DNA of 64,000 nucleotides from Panopea generosa (GCA_029582155.1 CM055906.1:11899101-11963100), one strand, 5' to 3'. Shown: positions 12,113-22,345, counted from the first letter of the stretch. The notes: generated by a model not told the origin, from the sequence alone. Translations and numbers: made by a program.

Positions 12113-12491
12113 GTGGGATTTCCGAATCCACAACTCAACCATGTTACAGATTCGCTTTATATGTACATCCAATAAAAACTATCACAGTTTTTGACAACTT
12201 CCATGCCTGTCCCACAATTCATAGCACTCTTACATTTACCAAGCTGTGGCATCATTTATCTTCCACATAAGCAACTGACCAATCAGCATGCTCTTATCTC
12301 ACTGCCATGTGACGCACCCACATGGGGAGAGTTTGGTCCATTCTGCTGTCTATCCAAAACCTCCAACAGGCCTCATTCCAATTTAAGGCATATATCACTT
12401 CATGCAATGTAAAGGTTGACCGATAAGGAAGTCTTAAACAATATTCTATATAAATATGTAAAAAACATAAAATAAAATATAAGGGCAATAC

Positions 12492-12700
12492 CTGAAGCTT
12501 TAATCTCAAACACAACAGCATAACATTTGGCAAATTTTTTGACTCAACTGGTGCAGCAGCTCCTCGTACCAATTTTCTCAGAACCAAACCATCTGGCCCA
12601 AAATACCTTCAGTTGCATGTGCATAATACGGCTACATCTCCACATGGGTGTGGACACATGGATGGAACCTGTATCAGATTGGCCAGGAAGACGCCCAGAA
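12492..12700 (-). pseudogene. TRRAP: TRRAP-like exon (MWRCSRIMHMQ segment) with stop and frameshifts
   Basis: Reads SDTGSIHVSTPMWRCSRIMH then MQ, where about 30 nt appear deleted. It resumes in another frame as EGILGQMVWF, a TGA stop, then ENWYEELLHQL. A run of six A's shifts the frame again before the FAKCYAVVFE block. A donor GTATTG follows CTTCAG. The acceptor is uncertain: 12701 (CTTTCAG) or 12735 (TTAACAG), and neither matches the preceding exon phase. Confidence 0.8.
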
Positions 12701-12986
12701 CTGAAAGTGGTGGTTGGAGTCCTGCACGAAGGTCCTGTTAAAGATCAATCAAGAAAACTTCTTTCATTAAGTGAGATATAACTTTTCTCAATAAATTATG
12801 TACCTAGTTACAGAAGGTTGCCAGATATATGATATTATTACTGTATTGAATAGCATTAAGTATTAATTATTTCATTTAAATTGTGATTCTGTCCTCCTGA
12901 GACAACCAACTTTACATCTCCCTACATAGTTGTGCCCTTTTTTCTCTCTTGGCAACATGATTCTTGCTACAGCTAAAGCTTGCATA

Positions 12987-13760
12987 GCATATACTGCAAT
13001 AAGACATGATAGTACTTTAACAGATGAGTGTATTTATGAGCATATACTGCAGTAAGACACGATAGTACTTTAACAGATGGATGTATTTATGAGCATATAC
13101 TGCAGTAAGACACGATAGTACTTTAACAGATGAGTGTATTTATGAGCATATACTGCAGTAAGACACGATAGTACTTTAACAGATGGATGTATTCATGAGC
13201 ATATACTGCAGTAAGACACGATAGTACTTTAACAGATGGATGTATTTATGAGCATATACTGCAGTAAGACATGATACTGTAGTACTTTAACAGATGGATG
13301 TATTTATGAGCATATACTACAGTAAGACATGATAGTACTTCAACAAATGGATGTATCTATCAGCATATACTGCAAGAAGACATGATAGTACTTTAACAGA
13401 TGGATGTATTTATGACAGATGGATGTATCTATGAGCATATACTGCAGTAAGACATGATACTGTAGTACTTTACCAGATGGATGTATTTATGAGCATATAC
13501 TGCAGTAAGACATGATAGTACTTTAACAGATGGATGTATTATGAGCATATACTGCAATAAGACATGATAGTACTTTAACAGATGGATGTATTGATGAGCA
13601 TATACTGCAATAAGACATGATAGTACTTTAACAGATGGATGTATTTATGAGCATAAACTGCAGTAAAACATGATAGTACTTTAACAGATGGATGTATTTA
13701 TGAGCATATACTGCAATAAGACATGATAGTACTTTAACAGATGGATGTATTTATGAGCAT
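12987..13760. repeat. 53-bp minisatellite
   Basis: About 14 tandem copies of a unit starting GCATATACTGCAGTAAGACA and containing GATAGTACTTTAACAGATGG. Small insertions (CTGTA) recur in some units. It lies inside an intron of the TRRAP-like locus. Confidence 0.95.
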
Positions 13761-14218
13761 TTGAGGATTTCTTTTTAAAAAATCTGCACTGCACTGTCTT
13801 TAAAATGAAGCAAGTCAATCTATCAGTTATTGTGCATTTTTATGTGCAGATACATTCCTGCTATGGAAAAAAAATACTTTAAAAAATTTCTATGTGGATG
13901 TTTTTAATGTGGAAATCCTAGACCTTATTTTATATAGCGCAACAAACTGATTTCAACTGTGTAGTGAGACCTTTACTTTTTTTTATAGTATAGTGCTGCC
14001 AAGATGAAATATAATGTCACACATACACAATATGGAACCTCACAAAGGCAAACACAGACTATTAAACTATTTAATATTAGCAACTTCTAGGGATCACACT
14101 CAAACTCTCCTGTGTACATGATGGGCCACTCTACCATTTAGCCATTTGTCTTATGTTTAGAGATGGAATGTAAGAATTGTTTAGTTATAACATGTAATAT
14201 AATATTATCACAGCTTAC
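13761..14218. other. Unassigned intronic sequence
   Basis: AT-rich. A GATCACACTCAAACTCTCC stretch at 14092-14150 with CTACCATTTAGCC may be a degraded SINE head on the minus strand. Confidence 0.4.
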
Positions 14219-14346
14219 CTTAGGATCAGGTGTAGCAGGTGCGGTTAGCCCAGGGGTGGTTGGCAATAGGATCTGACCAGTGGAGCTGGTTGTCAATCCA
14301 ACTTGAGAATTACTTCTACTTAAGATGGCAATCTCTACACTCTTGT
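14219..14346 (-). pseudogene. TRRAP: TRRAP-like linker exon, intact
   Basis: Flanked by acceptor TTTTCAG and donor GTAAGC. The 128-nt exon completes a split Tyr codon and reads KSVEIAILSRSNSQVGLTTS, then a Pro/Thr-rich stretch ending TPDPK. It fits the phase of the exon at 16572, and the position corresponds to the variable linker after the RERYK motif in TRRAP. Confidence 0.75.
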
Positions 14347-14664
14347 CTGAAAATTTGATGGAAGTGAGAAATCAAATATTGAACTGTACGTTTCCCATTA
14401 CCCCTAACCCTATAGCTGTCACTGCTATACCAAATATCATTGAAAATAAATTGAAAAATAAATAAATTATGTAAATTATGTCAGAATAAGATTTCCATTT
14501 CATACATACCGTATATTAGTGATGGGGGTCGTTTGAACCAAGTTTGAACAAAATGTCCATATGTCAATTAACTTATATTGCTATCATGAGTGCTTATTAT
14601 AGCTTTTGTCTTTATTGATATTTACTTTCAAATGATAATCAATTCACAAATCTATTGATAGTAC

Positions 14665-15988
14665 TGCAAAATGAAGTGTTCATATACAATACAGTCTCCA
14701 ATGAATCAGTTTACTCTGGTAACTGATAACATGCAAAATGAAGTGTTCACATACAATACAGTCTCCAATGAATCAGTTTACTCTGGTAACAGATAACATG
14801 CAAAATGAAGTGTTCACATACAATACAGTCTCCAATGAATCAGTTTACTCTGGTAACTGATAACATGCAAAACTAGAGCTATCACTGAAGGTGATGAATA
14901 CCCCCGAACGCCGCCATGACAGAAAATGGTTTACCATTGTATGAAGTTTTATTAAATTATATCCAATAGTTTTAAAGTTATGCTCCGGACAAGGGAAATA
15001 TATCAAAGGGTAATAACTCTGTAATTAGCTAGAATAGAGTTATGTTTCCTATACACTGCACTTCCTCTCATTATATTCTACCATTGTATGAAGTTTGATG
15101 AAATTCCATCCAGTACTTTAAAAGTAATGCTCCGGACAGGGGAAATATATCAAAGGGCAATAACTCTGTAAATAGCAAGAATAGAGTTATGTTTCTTGTA
15201 CACTGCACTTCCTCTCATTATATTCTACCATTGTATGAAGCTTGATGAAATTCCATCCGGTACTTTTCAAGTTATGCTCCGGACAAGAAAAAATATCAAA
15301 GGGCAATAACTCTGTAATTAGCAAGAATAGAGTTATGTTTCTTGTACACTGCACTTCCTCTCATTATATTCTACCATTGTATGACGTTTGATGAAATTCC
15401 ATCCAGTACTTTTCAAGTGATGCTCCGGACAAGGAAAATTGCAACGGACAGACCGACCAACAGACCGACCACAGGGTGACTCCAATATACCCCCCTCAAA
15501 CTTCGTTTGTCGGGGGTATAATGAAGTGTTCACATACAATACAGTCTCCAATGAATCAGTTTACTCTGGTAACTGATAACATGCAAAATGAAGTGTTCAC
15601 ATACAATACAGTCTCCAATGAATCAGTTTACTCTGGTAACTGATAACGTGCAAAATGAAGTGTTCCCACACAATACAGTCTCCAATGAATCAGTTTACTC
15701 TGGTAACTGATAACATGCAAAATGAAGTGTTCACATACAATACAGTCTCCAATGAATCAGTTTACTCTGGTAACTGATAACATGCAAAATGAAGTGTTCA
15801 CATACAATACAGTCTCCAATGAATCAGTTTACTCTGGTAACTGATAACGTGCAAAATGAAGTGTTCTCACACAATACAGTCTCCAATGAATCAGTTTACT
15901 CTGGTAACTGATAACGTGCAAAATGAAGTGTTCACATACAATAGTCTCCAATGAATCAGTTTACTCTGGTAACTGATAACATGCAAAA
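14665..15988. repeat. 67-bp minisatellite, split by an insertion
   Basis: Units start AAAATGAAGTGTTCACATAC and end GGTAACTGATAACATGC. About three copies lie at 14665-14872 and seven at 15521-15988, separated by a pearl-like element. A recurring variant (GTTCTCACACAAT) hints at higher-order duplication on the right side. Confidence 0.95.
14873..15520. mobile_element. pearl-like (Helentron-related) non-autonomous element
   Basis: Interrupts the 67-bp satellite cleanly. It carries three tandem core units of about 147 bp (TGCTCCGGAC recurs at 14981, 15128, 15275 and 15421). These are followed by a GACAGACCGACC stretch and a terminal hairpin at 15485-15520 whose arms are TATACCCCCC and GGGGGTATA with inner CAAAC/GTTTG. 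An ATACCCCCGA near the left end is inverted relative to the right end. This layout matches bivalve pearl elements. It has no coding capacity. Confidence 0.65.
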
Positions 15989-16211
15989 TTATCAATGTAA
16001 ATGAAATTACAGCATTTCAAAAATCTCAAATTAAGATGGTTAGTGAAGTGGGGCCTGGTGAGAATTCAGCACAGAGTAACCAACCACAGGTCTGCTCCTG
16101 TACCATGTGATCATATAACACACTCCATGATTCATTACAGCACTTTTGAACACTTGATTTTATTGAGCAAATAAGGCATGTAAATGTATATCACTGAATG
16201 CTCACCTGTCT

Positions 16212-16507
16212 TTTGTTGTTGTTATATGGTGTTTAATATAGCATTCAACAAATTTTTAATCATATCACAGTATCTACTTGAGATAGTATTCTGAGCACTG
16301 CCACACTGTAGTATCATGCAGTAGATACCCCAACCAGTCACACTATACTGACACCTGGCAGACTAAACCTAGAACTATCCTCTAAATGCTGAACTCCTAG
16401 TGAGAAAGCTTCCAATACTATTTTTCAAGTCTTTGGAATGATCCACAGATTATTGAATTCACAATCTTCAACATGTGAGACACTCTACCACTAGACCACC
16501 GCTGCAG
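16212..16507 (-). repeat. SINE family A, diverged
   Basis: Aligns along most of its length with the 5508-5822 copy, including CAGTCACACTATACTGACAC and CTCTACCACTAGACCACCGC, in the same orientation. It sits in an intron just downstream of the 16572 exon. Confidence 0.8.
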
Positions 16508-16571
16508 TTTTCCTGTCTCATCCAATCGAATTGAGTATGCCAGTAGTGATAAGCAATGATCATGTACTTAC

Positions 16572-16705
16572 ATCTCTCCCGCTTAAGTGTAAGAGTTCTG
16601 ATGGGAAAGTACACGGCCTGCGGATACATCCGCCCCACCTGGCTCAGCATGTTCATAATGAGGCGACCTTCATTCCTCACCAAGCATGTCAACAACTGTG
16701 GTATC
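16572..16705 (-). pseudogene. TRRAP: TRRAP-like exon (IPQLLTCLV segment)
   Basis: Acceptor TTTCAG and donor GTAAGT bound a 134-nt exon reading IPQLLTCLVRNEGRLIMNML, then SQVGRMYPQAVYFPIRTL and TLKRER. It fits the phase of the 17436 exon. Against the family as I remember it, two short in-frame losses (about two and three residues) occur in the last 10 codons. Confidence 0.85.
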
Positions 16706-17435
16706 CTGAAACAACACACACATGATGCGTAATTGTTATCAACTCTGTGTTCTTGTAAACAGTTAAATTACCCATAAATAACAAAGAACTCAAATCTCAT
16801 GAAACAGATACATGTATCTTTTCCTCAAACTAAATTCATAATCAATAAATTCTTATTAAGACCAAATTTGATATACTGTTTGCTTGATCTCTCATTACCT
16901 ACCCATCATAAACACTGCATACTAAAAAAAGAGCAAAAATAAGAAGATATAATTTTTATGATTATTTGTTCAAAATATTTACATACGTGAGCATGTAGAT
17001 CATATTTTTTTTATCTTTCCTTGGTCAATTTTTTTATATTGAAAATTTTTTTTTTCTCTTTACACTACCTATCCAATTTCAGGAGAAACAACCAAACATT
17101 AATATGGTGACCCTAATAAAAATCACCATATAACCCTTTGATTAAAGAGGTCAATAAAGTCTTAAATAGATCAAATACCAGTCGGAAAGATCAATGAAAT
17201 GTCATTTAAGATCAAATACCATTCAGGAAGGTCAAAGAAATGTTAAATATAGCCACTGTAAAAGACAAAGATTACAGAAATTATTTGCATAAAACATCTT
17301 TATGTGCTTCTGTTTTACTGAAACAAAACATATAACTGTACATTGTATTTACTAAATAAGGGTTGTAACACCATCTAGGTCAATTGACCTGTATATATAT
17401 ATGTGGGTAAAAAAAGGTCAAATAAAGTTACTCAC
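16706..17435. other. Intron of the TRRAP-like locus
   Basis: AT-rich, with a diverged direct repeat GATCAAATACCAGTCGGAA / GATCAAATACCATTCAGGAA near 17170 and 17210. No element was recognised. Confidence 0.6.
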
Positions 17436-17624
17436 CATAGTAACCACGGGACTGGCGGTACACCTACACAATATTTATCAGCAGCTTCTGCTAGGGTAGA
17501 CTTGTCATCATCATATGTCAGCAACCATAGGACCTTGGCAAAATACTTCCTGGACTTACTCTCATTCTGATGTCGACATGCATGCAGGAAGCATGTGATG
17601 GCCAACACCCCCAAGTTTATTTGT
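17436..17624 (-). pseudogene. TRRAP: TRRAP-like exon (QNESKSRKYFAKVLWLL segment), intact
   Basis: Acceptor TCTCTCAG and donor GTGAGT bound a 189-nt exon. It reads QINLGVLAITCFLHACRHQN, then ESKSRKYFAKVLWLLTYDDD and KYCVGVPPVPWLL. This is among the most conserved parts of the TRRAP FAT domain and is open throughout. It joins in phase to both neighbours. Confidence 0.9.
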
Positions 17625-17739
17625 CTGAGAGAAATGTGATCCAGACATTTTAGTCATACTTGTGTAACTTTGTTTTTTTATAATTCTGACAAACATTGTT
17701 ACATTTGTTATAATGCATCAAGTACCTATCTGTACTCAC

Positions 17740-17840
17740 CTCATTGTCCCATGGATCCAGTCATCTGCAGGTAACACTTCACCTGCTGTTATATCTTTTG
17801 GAAACAGTCAATTATTGGTACACTTGGGATGGTGTGGATT
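17740..17840 (-). pseudogene. TRRAP: TRRAP-like exon with in-frame TGA
   Basis: Acceptor GGTTGCAG and donor GTGAGT bound a 101-nt exon ending DITAGEVLPADDWIHGTM, in phase with the next exon. Codon 11 is TGA. One extra A before it and one missing T after it would explain the local loss of sense, as a compensating indel pair. Confidence 0.75.
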
Positions 17841-17889
17841 CTGCAACCATATATTATAGAGAGTTTGATTGTATGGGTTTTAAGTCTTT

Positions 17890-18570
17890 CTTTCAATGCA
17901 TTTCAGTTATATAATGGCAGCTGGCACACCTCATTGTTCCTAAGGAATCACCATTTGATTAACAAGTACTAAACCTTATTTCTACAAGCCACCAGTACTA
18001 CTTCCCTATATATCCAGAGTTGAGAGATTCATGGCTGTAGAACAAAGTTCATAACCAATCTTCACAGAGACTGTGACTGGAAGAAGACCCCTGGATTGGT
18101 AGTCAGATACATCACCAATTGTCATAGAGACTGTGACTGGAAGAAGACCCCTGGATTGGTAGTCAGATACATAACCAATCGTCACAGAGACTGTGACTGG
18201 AAGAAGACCCCTGGATTGGTAGTCAGATACATAACCAATCGTCACAGAGACTGTGACTGGAAGAAGACCCCTGGATTGGTAGTCAGATACATCACCAATC
18301 TTCACAGAGACTGTGACTGGAAGAAGACCCCTGGATTGGTAGTCAGATACATAACCAATCTTCACAGAGACTGTGACTGGAAGAAGACCCCTGGATTGGT
18401 AGTCAGATACATAACCAATCTTCACAGAGACTGTGACTGGAAGAAGACCACTGGATTGGTAGTCAGATACATAACCAATCTTCATAGAGACTGTGACTGG
18501 AAGAAGACCCCTGCCTGGATTGGTAGTTAGATACATTACTAATTGTTGACCTAGCCAGGCCCAGACTATA
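17890..18570 (-). repeat. SINE family D expanded by an internal 60-bp satellite
   Basis: The left part (CAGTTATATAATGGCAGC, CTACTTCCCTATATATCCAG) and the right edge (CTAGCCAGGCCC) match family D SINEs such as the one at 20520-20745. In between, eight near-identical 60-bp units occupy about 18051-18540. The unit (CAGAGACTGTGACTGG, CCCCTGGATTGGTAGTCAG) corresponds to the SINE's tRNA-like head. Open frames on both strands come from the repeat. Confidence 0.8.
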
Positions 18571-18571
18571 T

Positions 18572-18790
18572 TTTTTTATATTCATGAATGAATAGTGTTT
18601 TACGGAGTACCAACACATTATAGGCTATTCGACACCATCAGGAAGGAAGATTCCAGGTTAACTCTTCATGTACAAAAACAACAAATTAACAAACAGATTA
18701 AAAAAAATACATCAACAAATGATTATGCAGAATGAACCTAGAACCGTGATACCTGCAGAACTACAGAGTTTCAGCAAATTCTATTGTATT
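18572..18790. repeat. Dispersed repeat, family E
   Basis: TTTTACGGAGTACCAACACA, TTCGACACCATCAGGAAGGA, CATGTACAAAAACAACAAA and GACACCTGCAGAACT-like blocks recur in the same order at 57213-57395. No tRNA-like head was seen, so the class is uncertain. Confidence 0.65.
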
Positions 18791-19039
18791 ACTTAAGTTG
18801 ACGCTTCCTACGACATGCATAAGCAACAATGACCCTATTCTTGCCATCACTCATATGGCTTCCTGGAACCACGCAGGGATTGGTAATTTAACCACAATAG
18901 TGAACATGACAAAAATTGATAAAATGAACATAACAGCCATTCGGAGGATTCCTACCCACACTGCAGAGATCTATTCTATTCTTAGCTGGAACCATACAGG
19001 CTTTTTTTTCAGAGTAAAGTTTGTTCTCTAAACATGGAC

Positions 19040-19215
19040 AGTATGTGTGTCATAATCAGTTTCCATGTAAGTGTTCAACACTTACCTGGTCTTTGGCGGC
19101 ATGTGTGTCATAATCATTTACTATAAGCTAATAAATAAATGAAACTGTTTCGATGGCAACACTTCATACTTCATTATGGGCAGCATGTTCTTCATACTCC
19201 CTTACTAACTATAAA
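19040..19215 (-). repeat. Partial duplications of a TRRAP-like exon end
   Basis: Three fragments (about 19043-19068, 19083-19130 and 19165-19215) resemble the 3' end and donor of the 20226-20343 exon. The second still reads DYDTHAAKDQ before a GTAAGT donor. They look like tandem junction duplications of about 75 bp that were later interrupted by the Penelope-like element. Confidence 0.6.
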
Positions 19216-19244
19216 CTATATAGTCGGTTACATTACCAATTTAT

Positions 19245-20170
19245 TGACCTAATATAGGTGGTCTTCTTAATAAATACTGGGACTTGTTAAAATTGTCTAA
19301 AAATGAGAGTGTTAAACAGTTACATGCATACATTGTAGCGTACAGACCTCCAAAAAATATAAAGACATTTTGATACAATCTAAATTTACAAGCTATAACG
19401 CATGTACATTTAGTTCTGTTAAATGTAATAGGTGTAGATGCTCTCATTGTTGCAATATTGTACAAGATTCAAGTATCTCTAGTTACGTTACTGTCGATAA
19501 GTTTGGTATACATTGTAATACTGATTGCACATCTAAAAATGTTATATATCTTATGACATGTAAAAAATGTAAAGTACAGTTTGTTGGACAAACAAATCAA
19601 AATGTATCAAAACGTATGAATAGTATGAAGTTTCTCGGATCCAATGTTTTCATCTAATGTTGCATTTTAACACCAATGCTCATTAAATAGATTTTTCATT
19701 TATTCCATTCAACACTGTTAGTAATAACTTTGATCGTTTGTGTAAGGAAACTTATTGGATTCACAAATTACAAACATTGTATCCATTTGGACTTAATGCA
19801 AAACAGCTATATGATATGTAGAGATGCTTTCATTGAACAGTTATATGTACTATCGTTTGTTCCTATTTCTCTTTATTTACTACTATTTATAGGAATTTAA
19901 GTATCATTTCCCCCCGATTCTTCATGTACTTGTGTTTGCGACAATATTCTTTATGAGCTGTGTCTTGTCGCGTGTTTGGCGTCTTGATAAATAATTCTTT
20001 GAGTCAAATTTCGCGCGGCGCGGCTCATTTGTTTTTCCCGCTATTTTAACGTCACATTATGTAACGTTACTTCCGGTGTTTATATATTTAATATTCCATG
20101 ATTAAGGCGATAAGCCAAAACGTTGGTATTAAATTTTAACTAACGTTTTTTCACGTGTTGGTGTTTTTTT
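19245..20170 (+). mobile_element. Penelope-like element, 5'-truncated, with GIY-YIG endonuclease remnant
   Basis: The open segment at 19370-19657 includes NVIYLMTCKKCKVQFVGQT, the GIY-YIG nuclease signature of Penelope-like retroelements. Paired cysteines lie upstream (KCNRCRCSHC). Before it, AYRPPKNIKT is in another frame, and after it YWIHKLQTLYPFGLN (near 19760) resembles the C-terminal end of these proteins in yet another frame. The reverse transcriptase is absent. The 3' region contains a possible decayed hammerhead ribozyme. The element sits in an intron of the TRRAP-like locus, antisense to it. Confidence 0.75.
20082..20132 (+). ncRNA. Candidate degenerate hammerhead ribozyme of the PLE
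   Basis: ATGATTA at 20098-20104 sits where CUGAUGA is expected. A stem-loop GGC-GATAA-GCC at 20106-20116 and AAAAC in place of GAAAC follow. Outer flanks ATTTAATATTCC and TTGGTATTAAAT can pair. Penelope-like elements are known to carry hammerhead motifs. The core changes would probably abolish cleavage. Confidence 0.35.
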
Positions 20171-20225
20171 TACTGTATTATTAACTATAAATTGGTAATA
20201 ATGTTGTTTCAATGGCAATACTAAC

Positions 20226-20343
20226 CTTGTCTTGGGCAGCATGTGTATCATAATGATTTACTATAAACTGGTAATGGTGCTGTCTCCAGGTAAATATGTC
20301 ACTCCAATGAGAAAGGTCACCAGATATCATTGGCAATCGATTT
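20226..20343 (-). pseudogene. TRRAP: TRRAP-like exon (LSHWSDIFTWRQHHYQF segment)
   Basis: Acceptor TTTGACAG and donor GTTAGT bound a 118-nt exon reading NRLPMISGDLSHWSDIFTWR then QHHYQFIVNHYDTHAAQDK. It is open throughout and strongly resembles TRRAP in the middle of the FAT domain. This is the most upstream exon I can recognise. The next recognised exon (17740) lies well downstream in the protein, so intermediate exons are missing or were not seen. Confidence 0.85.
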
Positions 20344-20519
20344 CTGTCAAAAAAAAACCCAATCAACTTTAGTCTTGATTAGTTTTTAAAGGTACTAGAG
20401 TTTAGATAATAACTGTATAAAGTTTTTGTCACATGTTTGAATCAATAACCTTGAATTGTCATTCATCTCACTGCTGATTCAAGTGGAAAGGTATCAGTTA
20501 TTTGCACAGATTGGTATTA

Positions 20520-20745
20520 GAGTATTGGTCAACCTACAAGGATCCCAGGAAAGAACGGTTAGGTTAACTGATCATCTATTAGCCCTCAATACTTAAACAC
20601 ATTCAATCAATCCATCATATGCCTTTCAAGCCATATATTAAACCATATCACTCAGCATGGAGACTGTAACCAGGCCGGGATTCAAACTCTCAACCCCTGG
20701 ATTGATAGTCAGGCATGCTATCGACTGAGCTAACTAAGCCCGACT
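20520..20745 (-). repeat. tRNA-derived SINE, family D, with well-kept head
   Basis: The minus-strand head reads TTAGTTAGCTCAGTCGATAG (A-box) and GAGAGTTTGAATCCCGG (B-box). The body includes GGTTAGGTTAACTGATC reversed. It is the closest local relative of the 60-bp satellite unit at 18.1 kb. Confidence 0.8.
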
Positions 20746-21385
20746 GATAAGGTACAAATGTTGTTAATACATATTTCGATTTCATTGAAATATGACTTCA
20801 TTGAAATATGACCACTGTAACATCCACGGAAGTTCAGAGTAAATCGTTCATTTTCGATGTTATGTATTTAGGCAGCTATTTAAACATTGTAGGCCCCGCT
20901 GTTTATATCAGCTTCCCATATTAAATCATTTTAAAAGATGGCTACAAAACTAAATTATTGTTGAATAGGTAAATGAACATTATAATATAAACATTTCATG
21001 CGTACATATAAAATGCATGATTAATAGTTTGGCAAAATGGTCTGATATTTTTAATCAGTTTTCTATACATGACAGTTTTTTCCTCCAATTATGGTAACCA
21101 TGTTCTATATTACCTTAATGACCTTTGACTGCAAAATAAATCTAGATCAATACAGCAGTTTGGTTTTGGTTTCTGCTGCAATGACATCTCAATATGGAAG
21201 TGTGCTTACTTGATGACAAACAAACAATATTATAATTAAGGGCTCAGTTAAAGGAACAATGTGTTAATGATGGTATACATATTTGTTTTCATTCCATTCT
21301 GAACAGAATGCCTGTATGAATTATATAATATAATATATACATTAGTACTGATACGACCACTGTATTATCTTTGATTGAAACTTTA
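20746..21385. other. Unassigned sequence
   Basis: AT-rich. No exon or element could be supported. Confidence 0.5.
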
Positions 21386-21565
21386 CACGGTCTAACCTGA
21401 GTAAGTGGCCACCTCTATTAAGCAGTCACTTGTCTTGAGCATTTATATTTTCTATTTCCCATTTCTATGCTTTCTCAGTAAATTAACCCATATTAAGCAA
21501 CAACCTGTCTCAAAAGGCCAATTTTGCTGCTTCCCATGACTGGCTGCTTACGGGAGGTTTGACTG
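21386..21565. mobile_element. pogo/Tigger-type MITE
   Basis: Left end GGTCTAACCTGAGTAAG and right end GGGAGGTTTGACTG, with TA on both sides. Internal CCCATTTCTATGC and GTAAATTAACCCATATTAAG match the reversed interior of the other short copies. Confidence 0.75.
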
Positions 21566-21732
21566 TAGATATAACATGTGTAAACCCCACACTGACATAG
21601 ACAGGTATTTTTACCATATGGAGCAGCTTTAGTAGAGGTTGAATAACTGTAGATATAACATGTGTAAGCCCCACACTGACATAGACAAGCATTTTTACCA
21701 TATGGAGCAGCTTTAGCAGAGGTTGAATAATG
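21563..21732. repeat. 84-bp direct duplication
   Basis: CTGTAGATATAACATGTGTA starts at 21563 and again at 21647, each followed by ACACTGACATAGACA and ATATGGAGCAGCTTTAG. The first copy starts at the right end of the MITE. Confidence 0.85.
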
Positions 21733-22010
21733 GTCCTAAGACCAGTGGGTGGTGGTTTTAATCCTCATAAGCACAATGTGTTGTGTCCTTGACTAAACCA
21801 TTTCATCTTAAACTTATTTATTTTACATCGATCGTGAAACAAGTTTTTACAACTTAGAGAAATCACGCTCAAAGTCACCATTTCATCTGTATTAATGAAA
21901 TATACAGCTAACCTAGAACTGGTTCTTCCCAAGAAGACATAAATAAATTTGGTTTCTAGTTTGTTTCACAATCAATGAAAACTAAATTAAAAAACAACAC
22001 TTAACAAGAA
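21733..22010. repeat. Degraded SINE-like sequence
   Basis: GTGTTGTGTCCTTGACTAAA, TTATTTTACATCGATCGTGA and CTAGAACTGGTTCTTCCC recur in SINE contexts at 26.6 kb and in family B. It appears to be a mosaic of old copies. Confidence 0.4.
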
Positions 22011-22159
22011 TTGATGAACATCCCAATAAAATAATATGGCTGGCCTCAACAACACTCCGGATTGTTTGATTGTTACTCAAGTTTCTACCACCGAACACAA
22101 CATCACCAAGCAATGTGTACTTGCTTTTTTGTTTGTTATATTTATATTTTGTGCCTTTT

Positions 22160-22345
22160 TTTCAACTGTATTTCAGTTATACAAGGACAGTCAGCACACC
22201 TGTGAGCCACTCAGCGGTTGAACAGTACTTAACACACCTTATCTCTGCAAGTCACTAACTACTTCCCCACATATTCAGAGGTGGAAAATTCACAACTGAA
22301 AAACAAAGTTCACGGCCAGAGACACAGTAACACACATCATATGGA
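22160..22345 (-). repeat. SINE family D, partial
   Basis: TTTCAGTTATACAAGGACAG, CTCTGCAAGTCACTAACTAC, CATATTCAGAGGTGGAAAAT and AACAAAGTTCACGGCCAGAG match family D bodies. The head is lost. Confidence 0.7.

Larger units (their letters stand above)
11108..20343 (-). pseudogene. TRRAP: TRRAP/Tra1-like locus (FAT-domain part), decaying intron-bearing copy
   Basis: Eight minus-strand exons or exon remnants, listed separately, translate to segments I recognise as the FAT-domain part of TRRAP, for example LSHWSDIFTWRQHHYQF, QNESKSRKYFAKVLWLL, STPMWRCSRIMHMQ and VKKLVSTFGVGIENVS. TRRAP is the catalytically inactive PIKK-like scaffold of SAGA and NuA4/TIP60 that docks transcription activators. Exon order and most splice phases are preserved, so the copy is not processed. 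However, one or more exons contain in-frame stops, single-base frameshifts, short deletions relative to the family as I remember it, and a lost splice donor. The roughly 150 residues expected between the exons at 20.3 and 17.8 kb were not found, nor were exons upstream of 20.3 kb or downstream of 11.1 kb. A noisy assembly of an intact gene is the alternative. Confidence 0.7.

Noticed and set aside
18006-18536. Frames of 144-176 codons in the 60-bp array
   Set aside because: Translation of a satellite derived from a SINE; open on both strands.
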